Origin: Phycisphaerales bacterium
Lineage (GTDB): Bacteria > Planctomycetota > Phycisphaerae > Phycisphaerales > UBA1924
Length of the DNA: 64,000 nucleotides
Reading direction: 5' to 3'
Assembly (NCBI GenBank): GCA_007693785.1
Contig: RECY01000035.1
Span: 1 to 64,000, forward strand
A model generated the notes under the pieces. It was not told the origin of the DNA, did no database searches, and was given only the letters and a program-made list of their open reading frames with translations. Below, in pieces: positions 9,164 to 21,485 of this stretch; position 1 is the stretch's first letter, and every line of letters starts with the position of its first letter. A program made the position numbers and the translations under genes.

Positions 9164-10282
9164 ATGGATCGATCCCCTCGGCACCCACGCCACCCGCTCG
9201 GCGTGTTCTGGTTTCGCATCACGCTCGCCCTCGCGTGCCCGGGCGCGTGCCTGCTGCTCGGCGCGTGCGAGGGGGGCGAGCGCGCGCCCGACGCGTCGGA
9301 CCGCCCGCGCGAGGGCGCGACGCTGATCCCCGGCGCGATGGAGCTCGTGGAGCGGGCACGGTCGGTCGAGCTCGTCGGCCCGCGCGGGCGCACGGTGCTG
9401 GAGCGCGGGGAGTCGGGCGATCGCTGGCGGGTGCCGACGCTCGACGGGTACGCCGCCGATTGGGACGCGGTGCGCCTCGCGACCCGCGGCGTCGCGGACC
9501 TGCGGGTCGTGGAGGCGCGGACCACGCGCCCCGATCGTCACGCGATGCTCGGGCTGCTGGACCCGCGAGAAGCGGGCGAAGGCCCGGGCGCGCCGGGCGA
9601 GCACGGGATGCTCGTCCGCTGGCTCGACGACGAGGGCGAAGAGCTCGCGTCGGTCATCCTGGGCGATTTTGAGGGCGAGAGCGGGCTTCGGCGTGCCGCC
9701 CGCCTCGCGGGGCGCGACGAGGCGTGGCTCGTCGAGGGCTACACGCCCGTGCGCACCAGCGCGATCGAGCAGGTTCGCGCGCAGCTCACGCTGCTCCCGC
9801 GCGGACGCGTCGGCACCGTCGCGATCGAGCGCCCCGGCGACGGGCTCGCGATCGATGCGCGACGGGCGCATTGGCAGGAGCCGCTGCGCGCGGTGGCGAC
9901 GTCGCCGCACGGGCGGCTCCGCGAGGCGAGCGGCGAGGCGCTCGAGAGCGGGCTGGCGTATGTCCCTTTTCTCGAAGTCCGGACGCTCGATCGCGCGCCC
10001 GTCGGCGGCGAGCCGGAGCTGACCGCGCGGTACGGCCTGTTCGAGGGTGCGACCGTCACGCTGCGCCTTTACCCCGGCGAGCGCGCGGGCGACCGCTGGG
10101 CGACCATCGGCGTCGAGGCGAGCGACACCATCGGCGGCGACGACTTCCCGAACCCCGAAGGCGTGCGCGAGTGGCTCGAACGACGCGGCGAGCAGTGGCA
10201 CGGGTGGGCGTTCCGCGTGCCGGCCGAGATGCTGGGCGTCTTCCTCGCCGAGCGCGGCGAGCTGCTCGAAGACGCGGAGTGA
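9164..10282 (+). CDS. DUF4340 lipoprotein of the GldFG-type ABC cluster
   Basis: A 372-residue protein with a lipoprotein signal: a hydrophobic stretch ending LLLGAC-EGG, where the Cys would be lipidated. The body has repeated strand patterns (RWRVPTLDGYAADWDAVRLATRGVADLRV), and a clear pattern of LVRWLDDEGEELASVILGDF and WLVEGYTPVRT. This is the layout of DUF4340 proteins, which regularly follow GldG-like genes. The cluster context is the main support for the family call. It probably binds the exported substrate or assists the GldG domain outside the membrane, but this is not shown by the sequence. Confidence 0.75.
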   Translation: MDRSPRHPRHPLGVFWFRITLALACPGACLLLGACEGGERAPDASDRPREGATLIPGAMELVERARSVELVGPRGRTVLERGESGDRWRVPTLDGYAADWDAVRLATRGVADLRVVEARTTRPDRHAMLGLLDPREAGEGPGAPGEHGMLVRWLDDEGEELASVILGDFEGESGLRRAARLAGRDEAWLVEGYTPVRTSAIEQVRAQLTLLPRGRVGTVAIERPGDGLAIDARRAHWQEPLRAVATSPHGRLREASGEALESGLAYVPFLEVRTLDRAPVGGEPELTARYGLFEGATVTLRLYPGERAGDRWATIGVEASDTIGGDDFPNPEGVREWLERRGEQWHGWAFRVPAEMLGVFLAERGELLEDAE

Positions 10283-10327
10283 AGACCGGGGCGGCCCAGC
10301 GGCTCGCCCGCTTCGCCGCCCGCTCCC

Positions 10328-11752
10328 TCAGTCGCCCGCGGCGTGCTCCCCAGCCGCCTCCAGGAGCGCCGGTGTTTGGTCCACGGGCTTCGGCTCGGCC
10401 AGTGATTTGGCGCTCTTGGCCCCCGCCTCCTCGAACTTTCGCAGCGTCGGCATCATGCGTCGATCGATCGAGCCCACGAACTTGTTGTACCGCTCGACCG
10501 CCTGACGGATCGAATCGCCGAGCCTGGCCGCGTGGTCGAACGCCACGCTCGCGCGATCGTGCAACTCCTTGCCGAGCTGGAACAGCTCCTTCGCCTCGTC
10601 GGCGAGCTTGTGCTCGCGCCACCCCACCGCCACCGCGCGCAGCAGCCCGATCAGCGTCGAAGGGCTGGCGAGGATCACGTTGTGCTGGGCGGCGACGTCG
10701 ATCAGCTCGGGCTGGCGCTGCAACGCCGCGTCGATGAAGTGGTCGCCCGGGACGAACATCACGACGAACTCCGGGCTGCCCTCGTAGGCCGACCAGTATT
10801 TTTTATCGCTCAGCTTCTTCGCCTGTTCGGAGACGTGGCGGGCGAAGCGGGAGAGGTGCAGCTCGCGCTCCTCGTCGGTCTGCGCGTTCACGGCCTCGAT
10901 ATACGCGTACGTGTTCGTCTTCGCGTCGACCGCGATGACGCGCTCGTTGGGGAGGCGGACCAGCATGTCCGGGCGGAGGAGCTGGCCCTCGCTGTCACGC
11001 GTGGAGGTCTGCTCGTCAAAGTCGCAGTAGCTGGTCATGCCCGCGAGCTCCGCGACGCGTCGGAGCTGGATCTCGCCGTACTGCCCGCGGATCTCCGGGC
11101 GGCTCAGCGCCCGCGTGAGGCGGGCCGTCTCGTCGCGCAGGCTCTGGCTGCTCGCCCCGGCCTGCTCGATCCGCTCGTCGAGCTGCACCAGGCGGTCCTG
11201 CGTCTTGTGCAGCGTCTCGCGGATCGGCGCGACGAGCTGCGCGAGGCGTTCGGCCCGCGCGGTGTCTTCCTGCGCGCTGTCCTTGGCGCGTTCGGCGAAG
11301 TACGCCTTCGCCTGGTTCAGCAGCGTCTCGCTCGCGCTGCCCAGCGTGCGGTTGGCGAGGTTCTCGAAGGTCTGGCGGAGCTTTTCCTCGTTGCGGGCGA
11401 GCTCCTGACGCATCTCTTCGAGGCTGGCGAGCTGCTGGCGCGCGCCCGCGAGCTTGGTGCTGAGCTCGGTGACGCGCTCGGCGGACGCGTCGCGGGCCGA
11501 GCGTGCCCCCGCGAGCTCATCCCGGAGGTCCCGGAGGCGTTGCTCGTAGCTTTCGCGGAGGGCGGCGTCGCGTGCGACGGCGGCTTGCTCCTGAGCCGCG
11601 AGACGGGCGGCGAGCTGGGCTTCGGACGCCTCGGCCCGCGCCTCGCCCGAGGCCGCCGCCCGCGCCAGACGACCCCGCCCGATCGCGAGCCACGCGACGA
11701 GCGAGCCGAGCACCACCACCAACACCAGCAACACCGCCGAGAGTGCGTCCAT
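10328..11752 (-). CDS. rmuC: RmuC family DNA recombination protein
   Basis: A 474-residue protein with an N-terminal membrane helix (LSAVLLVLVVVLGSLVAWLAIG), a long coiled coil to about residue 200, and the RmuC nuclease-like domain. The domain includes IRGQYGEIQLRRVAELAGM, RPDMLVRLPNERVIAVDAKT and FVVMFVPGDHFIDAAL. The D-A-K triad region fits a PD-(D/E)XK fold. RmuC limits recombination at inverted repeats in E. coli, which is notable in a genome with many palindromes, although a link is only inference. It is transcribed away from the AAA ATPase gene with a 130-bp divergent spacer. Confidence 0.9.
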   Translation of the reverse strand: MDALSAVLLVLVVVLGSLVAWLAIGRGRLARAAASGEARAEASEAQLAARLAAQEQAAVARDAALRESYEQRLRDLRDELAGARSARDASAERVTELSTKLAGARQQLASLEEMRQELARNEEKLRQTFENLANRTLGSASETLLNQAKAYFAERAKDSAQEDTARAERLAQLVAPIRETLHKTQDRLVQLDERIEQAGASSQSLRDETARLTRALSRPEIRGQYGEIQLRRVAELAGMTSYCDFDEQTSTRDSEGQLLRPDMLVRLPNERVIAVDAKTNTYAYIEAVNAQTDEERELHLSRFARHVSEQAKKLSDKKYWSAYEGSPEFVVMFVPGDHFIDAALQRQPELIDVAAQHNVILASPSTLIGLLRAVAVGWREHKLADEAKELFQLGKELHDRASVAFDHAARLGDSIRQAVERYNKFVGSIDRRMMPTLRKFEEAGAKSAKSLAEPKPVDQTPALLEAAGEHAAGD

Positions 11753-11882
11753 GCCCGGAGTCTAGCGTCGATGACGCAACCCTGACAGATTCCGATTGAC
11801 CGGTGATCCCTCGCCGGCGCGGCTTGCGGAGGCCGAGCGGTCGGCATGGACCGCGAGCCCGGGTTGGGTGTAGTCTCGCGTC

Positions 11883-13466
11883 GTGACACGCGGAACCAAA
11901 CAAAATGATCTGGGGGAGGCGGAGGCTGCGGGCGCGCCCCCGGGGGCGTTGTCCTCCGGGGCGGCTCGGGAGGAGGACAACGCGGGGCGTCTGGCGCGCC
12001 TGCTGCGCGGGCCGCACCCGGTGGTGCGGATCGTGACCTCGGAGGAGCAGGAGGCGCGTGAGACGGTCGCCGAGGCGTGCCTGGCGCTGGACGCGGACTT
12101 CTGGACATGGGACACGATCGGTGGCCTGTCGCGCGGGATCGTCTCCGGCGAGAGCGCGATGCAGGGGACCGAGGGCGCGCTGGCGTTTTTCCAGAAGCTC
12201 AGCAAGCTGGAGCTGCGCGCGGTCTTCGCCGCGTTCGACGCCGGGGCGTTTCTCGACGACGCGCGCGTGCTTCGCGCGTTCCGCAACGCGCTGCCGGTGC
12301 TGGAGCGGACCGAGAGCCACGTGGTGCTGATCGATCACGACGACGCGCTGCCGGACGTGGTCAAGGCGCACTCGACGCGGTTCGAGCTGACGCTCCCGGA
12401 CGCGGGCGAGACCGAGCGGATCGTTCGCGCGACGGTGCAGCGCCTGATGCGGTCGCGCCAGGTGACGGTGAAGCTGACCAAGGCCGAGCTGGGGGCGGCC
12501 GTGAAGAACCTCGCCGGGCTGACCCGACGCCAGATCCAGCGCACGATCACGGACGTGGTGCTGGAGGACGACGCGTTCACCGCGGAGGACCTGAACCGGA
12601 TCCTGGCGCACAAGCGCCAGCTCCTCGGCGGCGGGAGCGGGGCGCTGGAGCCGGTCGAATCGCCCGCGTCCATGGACGAGGTGGGCGGGCTGGACCGCCT
12701 GAAGGGCTGGCTCAAGCAGCGGGCGCGGAGCTTCGAGCCCGCGGCGGGCGAGTTCGGGCTCTGCCCGCCGCGGGGCGTGCTGCTGCTGGGCGTGCAGGGC
12801 GCGGGCAAGAGCTTGTGCGCCAAGGCGATCGCGACGGCGTGGCAGCGCCCGCTGGTGCGCCTGGACGCGGGGGCGCTGTACGACCGCTACGTGGGCGCGA
12901 GCGAGCAGCGGTTGCGCGACGCGCTCAAGCAGGCCGAGGCGATGAGCCCGATCGTGCTTTGGATCGACGAGATCGAAAAGGCGTTCGCCTCGGCGGGGAG
13001 CGGGAACTCCAACGACGGCGGGCTGAGCAAGCGGATGTTCGGCTCGCTGCTCACCTGGATGCAGGAGCACACGCACCCGGTCTTCCTGGTCGCGACGGCC
13101 AACGACATCGAGGCCCTCCCGCCGGAGCTGATGCGCAAGGGGCGGTTCGACGAGATCTTCTTCGTGGACCTCCCGGGCACGCCGGCGCGGAAGAAGATCG
13201 CCGAGGTTCACCTGCGCAAACGCGGGCGGGACGCGAAAACGTTCGACCTGGCCCGGATCGCCGCGGCGAGCGAGGGGTACAGCGGGGCGGAGATCGAGCA
13301 GGGCGTCATCAGCGCCCTGCACGAGGCGTTCGCGAGCGGGCGGGCGCTGGACACCGACACCGTCGTGCGCGCGCTCGAGGGCAGCCCGCCCCTGAGCGTC
13401 ACCCGGCGCGAGCACCTCAGCGAGCTCCGCGCGTGGGCGCGGGACCGGTGCGTCCCGGCGGACTGA
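11883..13466 (+). CDS. Ycf46-like AAA ATPase
   Basis: A 527-residue protein from GTG 11883. The N-terminal half (to about residue 250) is a degenerate AAA-like region of the Ycf46 type (LLRGPHPVVRIVTSEE, then FAAFDAGAFLDDARVLRAFRN). The C-terminal half is a complete AAA module: MDEVGGLDRLKGWL, Walker A GVQGAGKS, Walker B IVLWIDEIEKAF, an arginine finger region MRKGRFDEIFFVDLP and the C-terminal helical sensor (SEGYSGAEIEQGVISAL). Ycf46 proteins occur in cyanobacteria and plastids, where one has been tied to carbon uptake, and in many other bacteria without a known role. Confidence 0.85.
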   Translation: MTRGTKQNDLGEAEAAGAPPGALSSGAAREEDNAGRLARLLRGPHPVVRIVTSEEQEARETVAEACLALDADFWTWDTIGGLSRGIVSGESAMQGTEGALAFFQKLSKLELRAVFAAFDAGAFLDDARVLRAFRNALPVLERTESHVVLIDHDDALPDVVKAHSTRFELTLPDAGETERIVRATVQRLMRSRQVTVKLTKAELGAAVKNLAGLTRRQIQRTITDVVLEDDAFTAEDLNRILAHKRQLLGGGSGALEPVESPASMDEVGGLDRLKGWLKQRARSFEPAAGEFGLCPPRGVLLLGVQGAGKSLCAKAIATAWQRPLVRLDAGALYDRYVGASEQRLRDALKQAEAMSPIVLWIDEIEKAFASAGSGNSNDGGLSKRMFGSLLTWMQEHTHPVFLVATANDIEALPPELMRKGRFDEIFFVDLPGTPARKKIAEVHLRKRGRDAKTFDLARIAAASEGYSGAEIEQGVISALHEAFASGRALDTDTVVRALEGSPPLSVTRREHLSELRAWARDRCVPAD

Positions 13467-13476
13467 GCGGATCGGC

Positions 13477-15315
<1,839 letters not shown>

Positions 15316-15902
15316 GCTTGCGATCTCCCCCTCGTGGGCGGTGTGGTGCTGTCCGGATGTTCTCGGCCGGACCGGGCATGATACTGGAGCCGCGGGTGGC
15401 GAGTTCGCCCCAGACCCCGCCCCGTCGCCCTCGCAGAAGGGGCCCGCAGCGTGATCGGGCCCGGCGCCACCCCGTGGGAGCGCCCTTTCCCGGCCGTTTC
15501 GGCACCAGCGCCCCGAACGCCCACCCGACCGTAGCGCCTTCTCGGACGCCACCCCTTGCCCGCGCCGAACGCACCCTTCTTCACACGAGCACCGAACGTT
15601 TTGAAGACGGACAAACTCATCAAAACATATGCCCGATTCAGGGCCGGACGGGAGCGGCTGTCGCGCAGCGCGCGAGCGGGCACATGGCCCTAAGTTGCAT
15701 ATCTACCAAGAACTAGGGCCGAGCACCGAGCCGTCTTCGGGGGGATTACGCCGCCTTTTTCTAATAAAATCCCAGTGCTTTTTATGGTATTGATTGTTTT
15801 CGTTAGAATATACTTGAACATCCCTTTCGTCGCGGGATACTGAACGAAGTGTCGGCGCGGACATCAGGATCCGCGGACCGACGTCTCAAGGAGGTATGGG
15901 GG
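15316..15902. other. Long intergenic region with AT-rich promoter-like half
   Basis: No credible gene lies in these 587 bases between divergent glmS and the sorting-tail protein. The first half is ordinary GC-rich DNA. From about 15680 the sequence becomes AT-rich: 15686-15720 can form an imperfect hairpin (GGCCCTAAGTT facing AACTAGGGCC), and 15766-15815 contains TTTTTATGG and TTAGAATATAC, which would suit a promoter for the gene at 15903. No promoter hexamers are convincing enough to call individually. A GGAGG ribosome site lies at 15890-15894. Confidence 0.5.
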
Positions 15903-16664
15903 ATGACGTGGGATCGAGACGGGTTGCCCCGCGGCCGAGAGGCCGGGGCGCGATGTGCTGCGCGGGTCGGCGCACTTCTGGCCGCGGCGGCTGTTTCCTG
16001 TGGGCTTGCGACGCCCCCGGCGTTCGGGAATTCCCCGTTCCCGGGCGATTGCGTTGATATCACCGGCGGCGTCCCGATCGGGGATCTCGTCGGCCAGTGC
16101 TTCGTCGTGGACGACAAGTACTTTGAGATCAAACTCTTTCAGCCCACCGGACAGCCCGGCGCGGGGACCGACCAGGTCATGGTCTTCCCCGTCAACCTCG
16201 GGCGACGCGACGGCATCGGCTTCGACCTCGTCGGCAACTGGTCCGACCCGGTCGGCGGGGGCCCGAGCGGATTCATCCTCGAATACCACGTCACCGTTCT
16301 CGACTTCAACTGGTGGATGATCGCCAACGTCCTTGAATTCGACGGCTTCGCCTCCGGTGGCGCGTCAGCCGCCAATGTCCTCGAAACCGTCAGCGTTGAC
16401 GAGCTGCTCACCATTGGGCAGAAGGAGGTTTTTGCACTCGCCAGCCTCCCGGGGAGCGAATGGGTCCTCCGCGACGAGCTGCAGTTCGATCCCGAACTCC
16501 AACTGCAGACGCTGGTCATCCGCAAAGAATTCACGCTCTTTGCGGATATCGACGGCATCGCGCAGGCCTCGCTCATCCGCCAGACCTTCATTCAGATCCC
16601 CTCACCCGCGGGCGGGCTCCTCCTCGCGATGGGCGGGCTGGCCGCGGCACGACGCCGACGCTGA
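15903..16664 (+). CDS. Exported protein with PEP-CTERM-like sorting tail (PSPAG variant)
   Basis: A 253-residue protein from ATG 15903, chosen for the AAGGAGG site 9 bases upstream; an in-frame GTG at 15849 is the alternative. A signal peptide (VGALLAAAAVSCGLATPPAFG) precedes a beta-rich body without recognisable catalytic motifs. The end reads IPSPAGGLLLAMGGLAAARRRR: proline motif, short hydrophobic helix, and arginine cluster, the architecture of PEP-CTERM substrates of exosortase. It is probably a surface or extracellular protein. A terminator follows at 16747-16780. The body was not matched to any family. Confidence 0.8.
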   Translation: MTWDRDGLPRGREAGARCAARVGALLAAAAVSCGLATPPAFGNSPFPGDCVDITGGVPIGDLVGQCFVVDDKYFEIKLFQPTGQPGAGTDQVMVFPVNLGRRDGIGFDLVGNWSDPVGGGPSGFILEYHVTVLDFNWWMIANVLEFDGFASGGASAANVLETVSVDELLTIGQKEVFALASLPGSEWVLRDELQFDPELQLQTLVIRKEFTLFADIDGIAQASLIRQTFIQIPSPAGGLLLAMGGLAAARRRR

Positions 16665-16746
16665 CGCTGAGACCCACGATCCGATCCACCACGCGTGACC
16701 TCGCGATGCGATGACCGCCCGGCGGCAGAGGGTGCCGGGCGAGAGA

Positions 16747-16780
16747 GGGCCTGCCTGCGAACGCGGGCGGCCCTTTTTTT
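16747..16780 (+). terminator. Rho-independent terminator
   Basis: A GC-rich stem (GGGCCTGCCTGC facing GCGGGCGGCCC, with single-base bulges) is followed directly by seven T residues. It lies 83 bases after the sorting-tail gene and 147 bases before carB, so it should end transcription of the former. Confidence 0.75.
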
Positions 16781-16926
16781 GTTCTGCGCCACCGGTAGCG
16801 GATCCTCGGCGAAGCATCTACGCTCATCCAGTTTGCGCCGCAGCGGACGGGGCCTCCCCAAACGGGGGCACGACGCCCACACGCCACGCCGATGCGCGCC
16901 GACCCAGCCGGGAGCCGAACACACCG

Positions 16927-19900
16927 ATGCCCAGACGCGAAGACCTCCGGACGATCCTGCTGCTCGGCTCGGGCCCGATCGTGATCGGGCAGGGGTGCGA
17001 GTTCGACTATTCGGGGGCGCAGGCGTGCAAGGCGCTGAAGGCCGAGGGGTACCGGGTCGTCTTGGTCAACTCCAACCCGGCGACGATCATGACCGACCCG
17101 GCGCTGAGCGACCGGACGTACATCGAGCCGATCACCCCCGAGGCCGTGCGGAAGGTGCTGGAGCTCGAGGCGTCGATCGGGCACCCGGTCGACGCGATCC
17201 TGCCCACGCTGGGCGGGCAGACGGCGTTGAACTGCGCCGTCGCCCTCTTCGACGACGGCACGCTGACCGAGTTCGGCGTGGAGATGATCGGGGCCGACCG
17301 CGAGGTGATCCGCCGGGCCGAGGACCGACAGGCGTTCAAGGAGGTCTGCGAGGCGTGCCGCCTGGCGACGCCCAAGTCCAAGACCGTCAACACCGTCGAC
17401 GACGCGCTGGCGTTTCTCGAAGAGATCGGCACGCCGGCGATCATCCGCCCGGCGTTCACCCTCGGCGGGTTCGGCGGCGGGATCGCCTACAACCGCGACG
17501 AGTTCCAGGACCTCGTCAAACGCGGGCTCGACGCCAGCATCATCACCCAGGTCCAGGTCGACCGCTCGCTGATCGGGTGGAAGGAGTACGAGCTCGAGGT
17601 CGTTCGCGACAAGCGCGACAACTGCGTCATCGTCTGCGGCATCGAGAACATCGACGCGATGGGCGTCCACACCGGCGACTCGGTCACCGTCGCGCCGATC
17701 CAGACGCTCACGGACAAGGAGTACCAGAAGCTCCGCGACGCGGCGTTCGACATCATGCGGGCCGTCGGCGTCGAGACGGGCGGGAGCAACGTCCAGTTCG
17801 CGGTCAACCCGAACCCGGAGGCGGGGCCGGACGGGAAAAAGCCGTTCGAGTTCGTCGTGGTGGAGATGAACCCGCGCGTCTCGCGGAGCAGCGCGCTGGC
17901 GTCCAAGGCGACGGGCTTCCCGATCGCGAAGATCGCGGCGAAGCTCGCGGTCGGCTACACGCTGGACGAGCTTCGGAACGATGTGACGGGGACGACGAGC
18001 GCGTGTTTTGAGCCGTCGATCGACTACGTGGTGACGAAGATGCCGCGGTGGACGTTCGAGAAGTTCCCGGAAGCGGACGAGACGCTGACGACGCAGATGA
18101 AGTCCGTCGGCGAGGCGATGGCGATCGGGCGCACGCTGAAGGAATCGCTGCAGAAGGTCGTGCGGTCGATGGACGTCAAGCGGTTTGGGCTGGGGCTGGA
18201 TCGCAACGACAAGTGGCTCGCGGCGATGCGCGCGGTCGAGCACGATCAGCTCGTGCTGGATTTCGCGCCCGGGCAGCGCCCGAGCGCGCTGATGAGCGAG
18301 ACGGGCCTGCGCACGGCCGACGGGGCGCCCATCGAGTGGCCGATCGCGATGGACAAGCTCACGCGCAAGCTGGCGGTGCCGAGCCAGGGGCGGCTGTACT
18401 ACGTCCGCTACGCGTACAAGATGGGGTGGACGACCGAGCGGATCGCGGAGCTGACGCGGATCGATCCGTTCTTTCTCGATCAGATCCGCGAATTGGTGGA
18501 GTTCGAGGACGTGCTCTGCCGGTACGCGTCGCTGGAGGACGTGCCGCGGGAGGTGCTGTTCGAGGCGAAGCGCATGGGCTACGCCGACGCGCAGCTTGCC
18601 AATTTGTACCTCGGCGCGATCACGAGCGAGACGATCCTGCGGACGCGTCGCTACCGGGAATCGCTGGGCGTGCGTCCGGTGTACAAGTTGGTCGATACGT
18701 GCGCCGCGGAGTTTGAGGCCGCGACGCCGTATTACTACAGCACCTACGAGCCGGGGATCGACGTCGTGCAGCCCGACGGCAGCGTGGTCCACAAGCCCGC
18801 GGAAGACGAGATCCGCGTGACCGACCGCCCGAAGGCCGTGATCCTCGGCGGCGGGCCCAACCGCATCGGGCAGGGGATCGAGTTCGACTACTGCTGCGTC
18901 CACGCGGCCCTCTCGGCCCGCGAGCTCGGCTTCGAATCGGTCATGATCAACTCCAACCCGGAGACGGTCAGCACCGATTACGACACCAGCGACCTGCTCT
19001 TCTTCGAGCCGCTGACGCTGGAGGACGTGCTGAACGTTGTCGAGCGGCTGAACGGGCCGGACAAGGATCTCGTCCACGGCATCATCACGCAGTTCGGCGG
19101 GCAGACGCCGCTGAACCTGGCGCACGGGCTGCACGCCGCCGGCGCGCCGCTGCTCGGCACCAGCCTCGACTCGATCGACCTGGCCGAGGACCGCGACCGG
19201 TTCGACGCGCTGCTTGAGAAGCTCAAGCTCCTGCGCCCCGCGAGCGGGATCGCGCGGAGCCTCGATCAGGCCGTCGAGATCGCGACGCGGATCGGCTACC
19301 CGGTGCTGGTCCGCCCGAGCTACGTGCTCGGCGGGCGCGGGATGGAGATCTGCTCGGGCGAGGCGGCACTGCGCCAGTACATGGCGACGGCCGTCGACGT
19401 CTCGGACCTCGACGGCGCCCCGATCCTCATCGACGCCTTCCTCGACGGCGCAACGGAGCTGGACATCGACGTCGTGGCGGACTTCGACCCGCACGCCGAC
19501 GCACAGCCGTCGCACGCGCGGGCGCTGGTCGCGGGCGTGATGGAGCACATCGAGCAGGCGGGCGTCCACTCGGGGGACTCGGGGTGCACGGTCCCGCCGC
19601 ACGCGCTGGGCAAGGCCCTGACCGAGCACGTGCGCACGATCGCGCGGAAGCTGGCGCGCGAGCTGCGCGTGAACGGGCTGATGAACGTGCAGATGGCGGT
19701 GAAGGACGGCGAGGTGTACATCATCGAGGTGAACCCGCGCGCGAGCCGCACGGTGCCGTTCGTCGCGAAGGCGAAGCACGTGCCGTGGCCCGGCATCGCG
19801 GCGAAGGTCATGCTCGGCAAGACGCTGGACGAGCTGAACGCGCGGGAAGTGCCCGACACCGGCGCGGTCGCGGTCAAGGAACCGGTCTTCCCGTTCAGCA

Positions 19901-20484
19901 AGTTCCCGGGGGTGGACGTGGTGCTCGGGCCGGAGATGCGTTCGACCGGCGAGGTCATGGGCATCGACCGTTCGCTCCCCATGGCCTATCTCAAGGCTCT
20001 GCTCGGCGCGGGCGTCACACTGCCCAAGGCCGGCGGCGTCTTCCTCAGCGTCCGGCGATCAGACAAGGCCGACGTCGTCGATATCGCCCGCTCGCTCATG
20101 AGCATGGGCTACACCGTCTACACGACTGCCGGCACCGGGGCCGAGCTCGAAGCCCACGGCATGCGCCCCAAGATCCTTCAGAAGATCGCCGCCGGCGCGC
20201 GCCCAAACGTGCTCGATCTCATGTCCAACGCCGACATCGGGCTGGTGATCAACACGCCGACCAACGTCGGGTGGAACACCGATGAGGGCAAGATCCGCGC
20301 CTCGGCCGTGCGTTTGAACATCCCGATGATCACGACCGTGACCGGCGCCCGCGCCGCGATCGGCGCGATGCAGGCGCAGCGGGCCGGGGACTGGAGCGTC
20401 TGCCCGCTGCAGGACTACGCCAAAGCCGCCCGGATCGCGACCCCACCCGCCGCCGGGCGCGCCCCTGCCGCCGCGACGAACTGA
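16927..20484 (+). CDS. carB: Carbamoyl-phosphate synthase large subunit
   Basis: A 1185-residue enzyme from ATG 16927. Two ATP-grasp halves are visible: the first with [20 protein letters not shown] and [19 protein letters not shown], the second beginning [19 protein letters not shown] with [17 protein letters not shown]. The C-terminal MGS-like allosteric domain contains [10 protein letters not shown]. It combines bicarbonate, glutamine-derived ammonia and two ATP into carbamoyl phosphate for arginine and pyrimidine synthesis. It is about 100 residues longer than the usual 1070-1080, because of extra loops and a proline/alanine-rich end. The small subunit carA is not in the window. A very long antisense frame over this gene is a composition artefact. 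Confidence 0.97.
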   Translation: MPRREDLRTILLLGSGPIVIGQGCEFDYSGAQACKALKAEGYRVVLVNSNPATIMTDPALSDRTYIEPITPEAVRKVLELEASIGHPVDAILPTLGGQTALNCAVALFDDGTLTEFGVEMIGADREVIRRAEDRQAFKEVCEACRLATPKSKTVNTVDDALAFLEEIGTPAIIRPAFTLGGFGGGIAYNRDEFQDLVKRGLDASIITQVQVDRSLIGWKEYELEVVRDKRDNCVIVCGIENIDAMGVHTGDSVTVAPIQTLTDKEYQKLRDAAFDIMRAVGVETGGSNVQFAVNPNPEAGPDGKKPFEFVVVEMNPRVSRSSALASKATGFPIAKIAAKLAVGYTLDELRNDVTGTTSACFEPSIDYVVTKMPRWTFEKFPEADETLTTQMKSVGEAMAIGRTLKESLQKVVRSMDVKRFGLGLDRNDKWLAAMRAVEHDQLVLDFAPGQRPSALMSETGLRTADGAPIEWPIAMDKLTRKLAVPSQGRLYYVRYAYKMGWTTERIAELTRIDPFFLDQIRELVEFEDVLCRYASLEDVPREVLFEAKRMGYADAQLANLYLGAITSETILRTRRYRESLGVRPVYKLVDTCAAEFEAATPYYYSTYEPGIDVVQPDGSVVHKPAEDEIRVTDRPKAVILGGGPNRIGQGIEFDYCCVHAALSARELGFESVMINSNPETVSTDYDTSDLLFFEPLTLEDVLNVVERLNGPDKDLVHGIITQFGGQTPLNLAHGLHAAGAPLLGTSLDSIDLAEDRDRFDALLEKLKLLRPASGIARSLDQAVEIATRIGYPVLVRPSYVLGGRGMEICSGEAALRQYMATAVDVSDLDGAPILIDAFLDGATELDIDVVADFDPHADAQPSHARALVAGVMEHIEQAGVHSGDSGCTVPPHALGKALTEHVRTIARKLARELRVNGLMNVQMAVKDGEVYIIEVNPRASRTVPFVAKAKHVPWPGIAAKVMLGKTLDELNAREVPDTGAVAVKEPVFPFSKFPGVDVVLGPEMRSTGEVMGIDRSLPMAYLKALLGAGVTLPKAGGVFLSVRRSDKADVVDIARSLMSMGYTVYTTAGTGAELEAHGMRPKILQKIAAGARPNVLDLMSNADIGLVINTPTNVGWNTDEGKIRASAVRLNIPMITTVTGARAAIGAMQAQRAGDWSVCPLQDYAKAARIATPPAAGRAPAAATN

Positions 20485-20503
20485 AAAGTTCCGCACCCCG
20501 TGC

Positions 20504-21481
20504 TCAGTCCCTGAACTGCGCAGCGGTGAAGCTCTCGGCGATCCGGTCCCGCTCCCACGACCACGCCGGGCCCTGCTTGGACTCGTAGAACGCCCACAGC
20601 TCGAACCAGTAGCTGCGGAAGACGTGCGGGCCGAAGGGCGCGAAGTGCGCGTCGACCGCGCGCATGATCTCGCGGTCGGTCCCTTGCAACCCGAGCACGG
20701 TCTTGCCGTGGCGGACGCTCTCGGTGTCGAGCGGGACCGCCCCATAGCGCCCGAGCAGCTGCATGATGTTCGCCGCGGCGTAGGGCCCGATGCCGGGGAG
20801 CGCAAGCAGGGCCGTACGCACGTCGGCGTCGCTGGTCGCGGGGTCCTCGAACCACGCGGGATCCATCTCGGGCGGGCGCTGCCCGCGCGGACGAAAAAGC
20901 TTGGCGAGCTCCACGATCCGCTGGTCGCGGTAGCCGACGCCGCACCGGGCGCGGAGCGTGCCGGGCTTGGTTCGCGCCACGCGCTGCACGCTCGGGAAGC
21001 CCGGCGGCGCGTCCCGGCTCGAAGCCCGCCCCAGCACCTCGCACAGGCGACGGTTCATCCGCACCGTGCTCGGCCAGGCCACGTTGCAGCTCGTCACCGT
21101 CTTGATCACGTCCTCGAACATCGTCGGCGAGCGGAACAGACGCCCGCGCCCGGACTTTGCCCAGCGCGGGTCAGCCGCGTGGAACGCGCGCACGTGCTCG
21201 GCGTCCTCGTCCAGCCGCAGCATCCGCGTGATCTGGCGTCGCGCCTCGCCTTGCTCGCCCCGCGTCAGCGCGCGGTCGAACACCACGCGCAGCTCCGCGC
21301 CCGTGCCGCCCGACTGTCCGATGACGCACGTCGCCGGGCCGTCCGCCAGTTCCAGCGGACGCGTCAGCGTCCGTCGGCGCACGTCCCAGAAGTTCGGCCA
21401 GAGCACGAAATAGCCGTAGCTGCACACGTCGCGCGCCAGCTCATAATCCGTCGGCGTCGCGAGGCGCAGGCGCGTGCCCAT
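20504..21481 (-). CDS. HhH-GPD base-excision DNA glycosylase (AlkA/OGG1-like)
   Basis: A 325-residue protein. The helix-hairpin-helix is LLALPGIGPYAAANIMQLLG near residue 225, followed by the GPD loop with the likely catalytic Asp in VPLDTES. An N-terminal AlkA_N-like domain (MLRLDEDAEHVRAFHAADP) and the segment SPTMFEDVIKTVTSCNVAW match the 3-methyladenine glycosylase II pattern. It would remove damaged purines. No lysine was identified at the OGG1 nucleophile position, so a monofunctional glycosylase is more likely. It starts 4 bases after the amidotransferase stop and is probably co-transcribed with it. Confidence 0.8.
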   Translation of the reverse strand: MGTRLRLATPTDYELARDVCSYGYFVLWPNFWDVRRRTLTRPLELADGPATCVIGQSGGTGAELRVVFDRALTRGEQGEARRQITRMLRLDEDAEHVRAFHAADPRWAKSGRGRLFRSPTMFEDVIKTVTSCNVAWPSTVRMNRRLCEVLGRASSRDAPPGFPSVQRVARTKPGTLRARCGVGYRDQRIVELAKLFRPRGQRPPEMDPAWFEDPATSDADVRTALLALPGIGPYAAANIMQLLGRYGAVPLDTESVRHGKTVLGLQGTDREIMRAVDAHFAPFGPHVFRSYWFELWAFYESKQGPAWSWERDRIAESFTAAQFRD

Positions 21482-21485
21482 CCCG

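Noticed and set aside
15316-15600. Possible glmS ribozyme or riboswitch upstream of glmS
   Set aside because: No conserved core of the glmS ribozyme was recognised, and it is mainly found in Firmicutes.
16588-19779. A 1063-residue minus-strand frame opposite carB
   Set aside because: It is rich in Arg, Val, Asp and His repeats, as expected for the complement of GC-rich coding DNA, and it overlaps an unmistakable carB.
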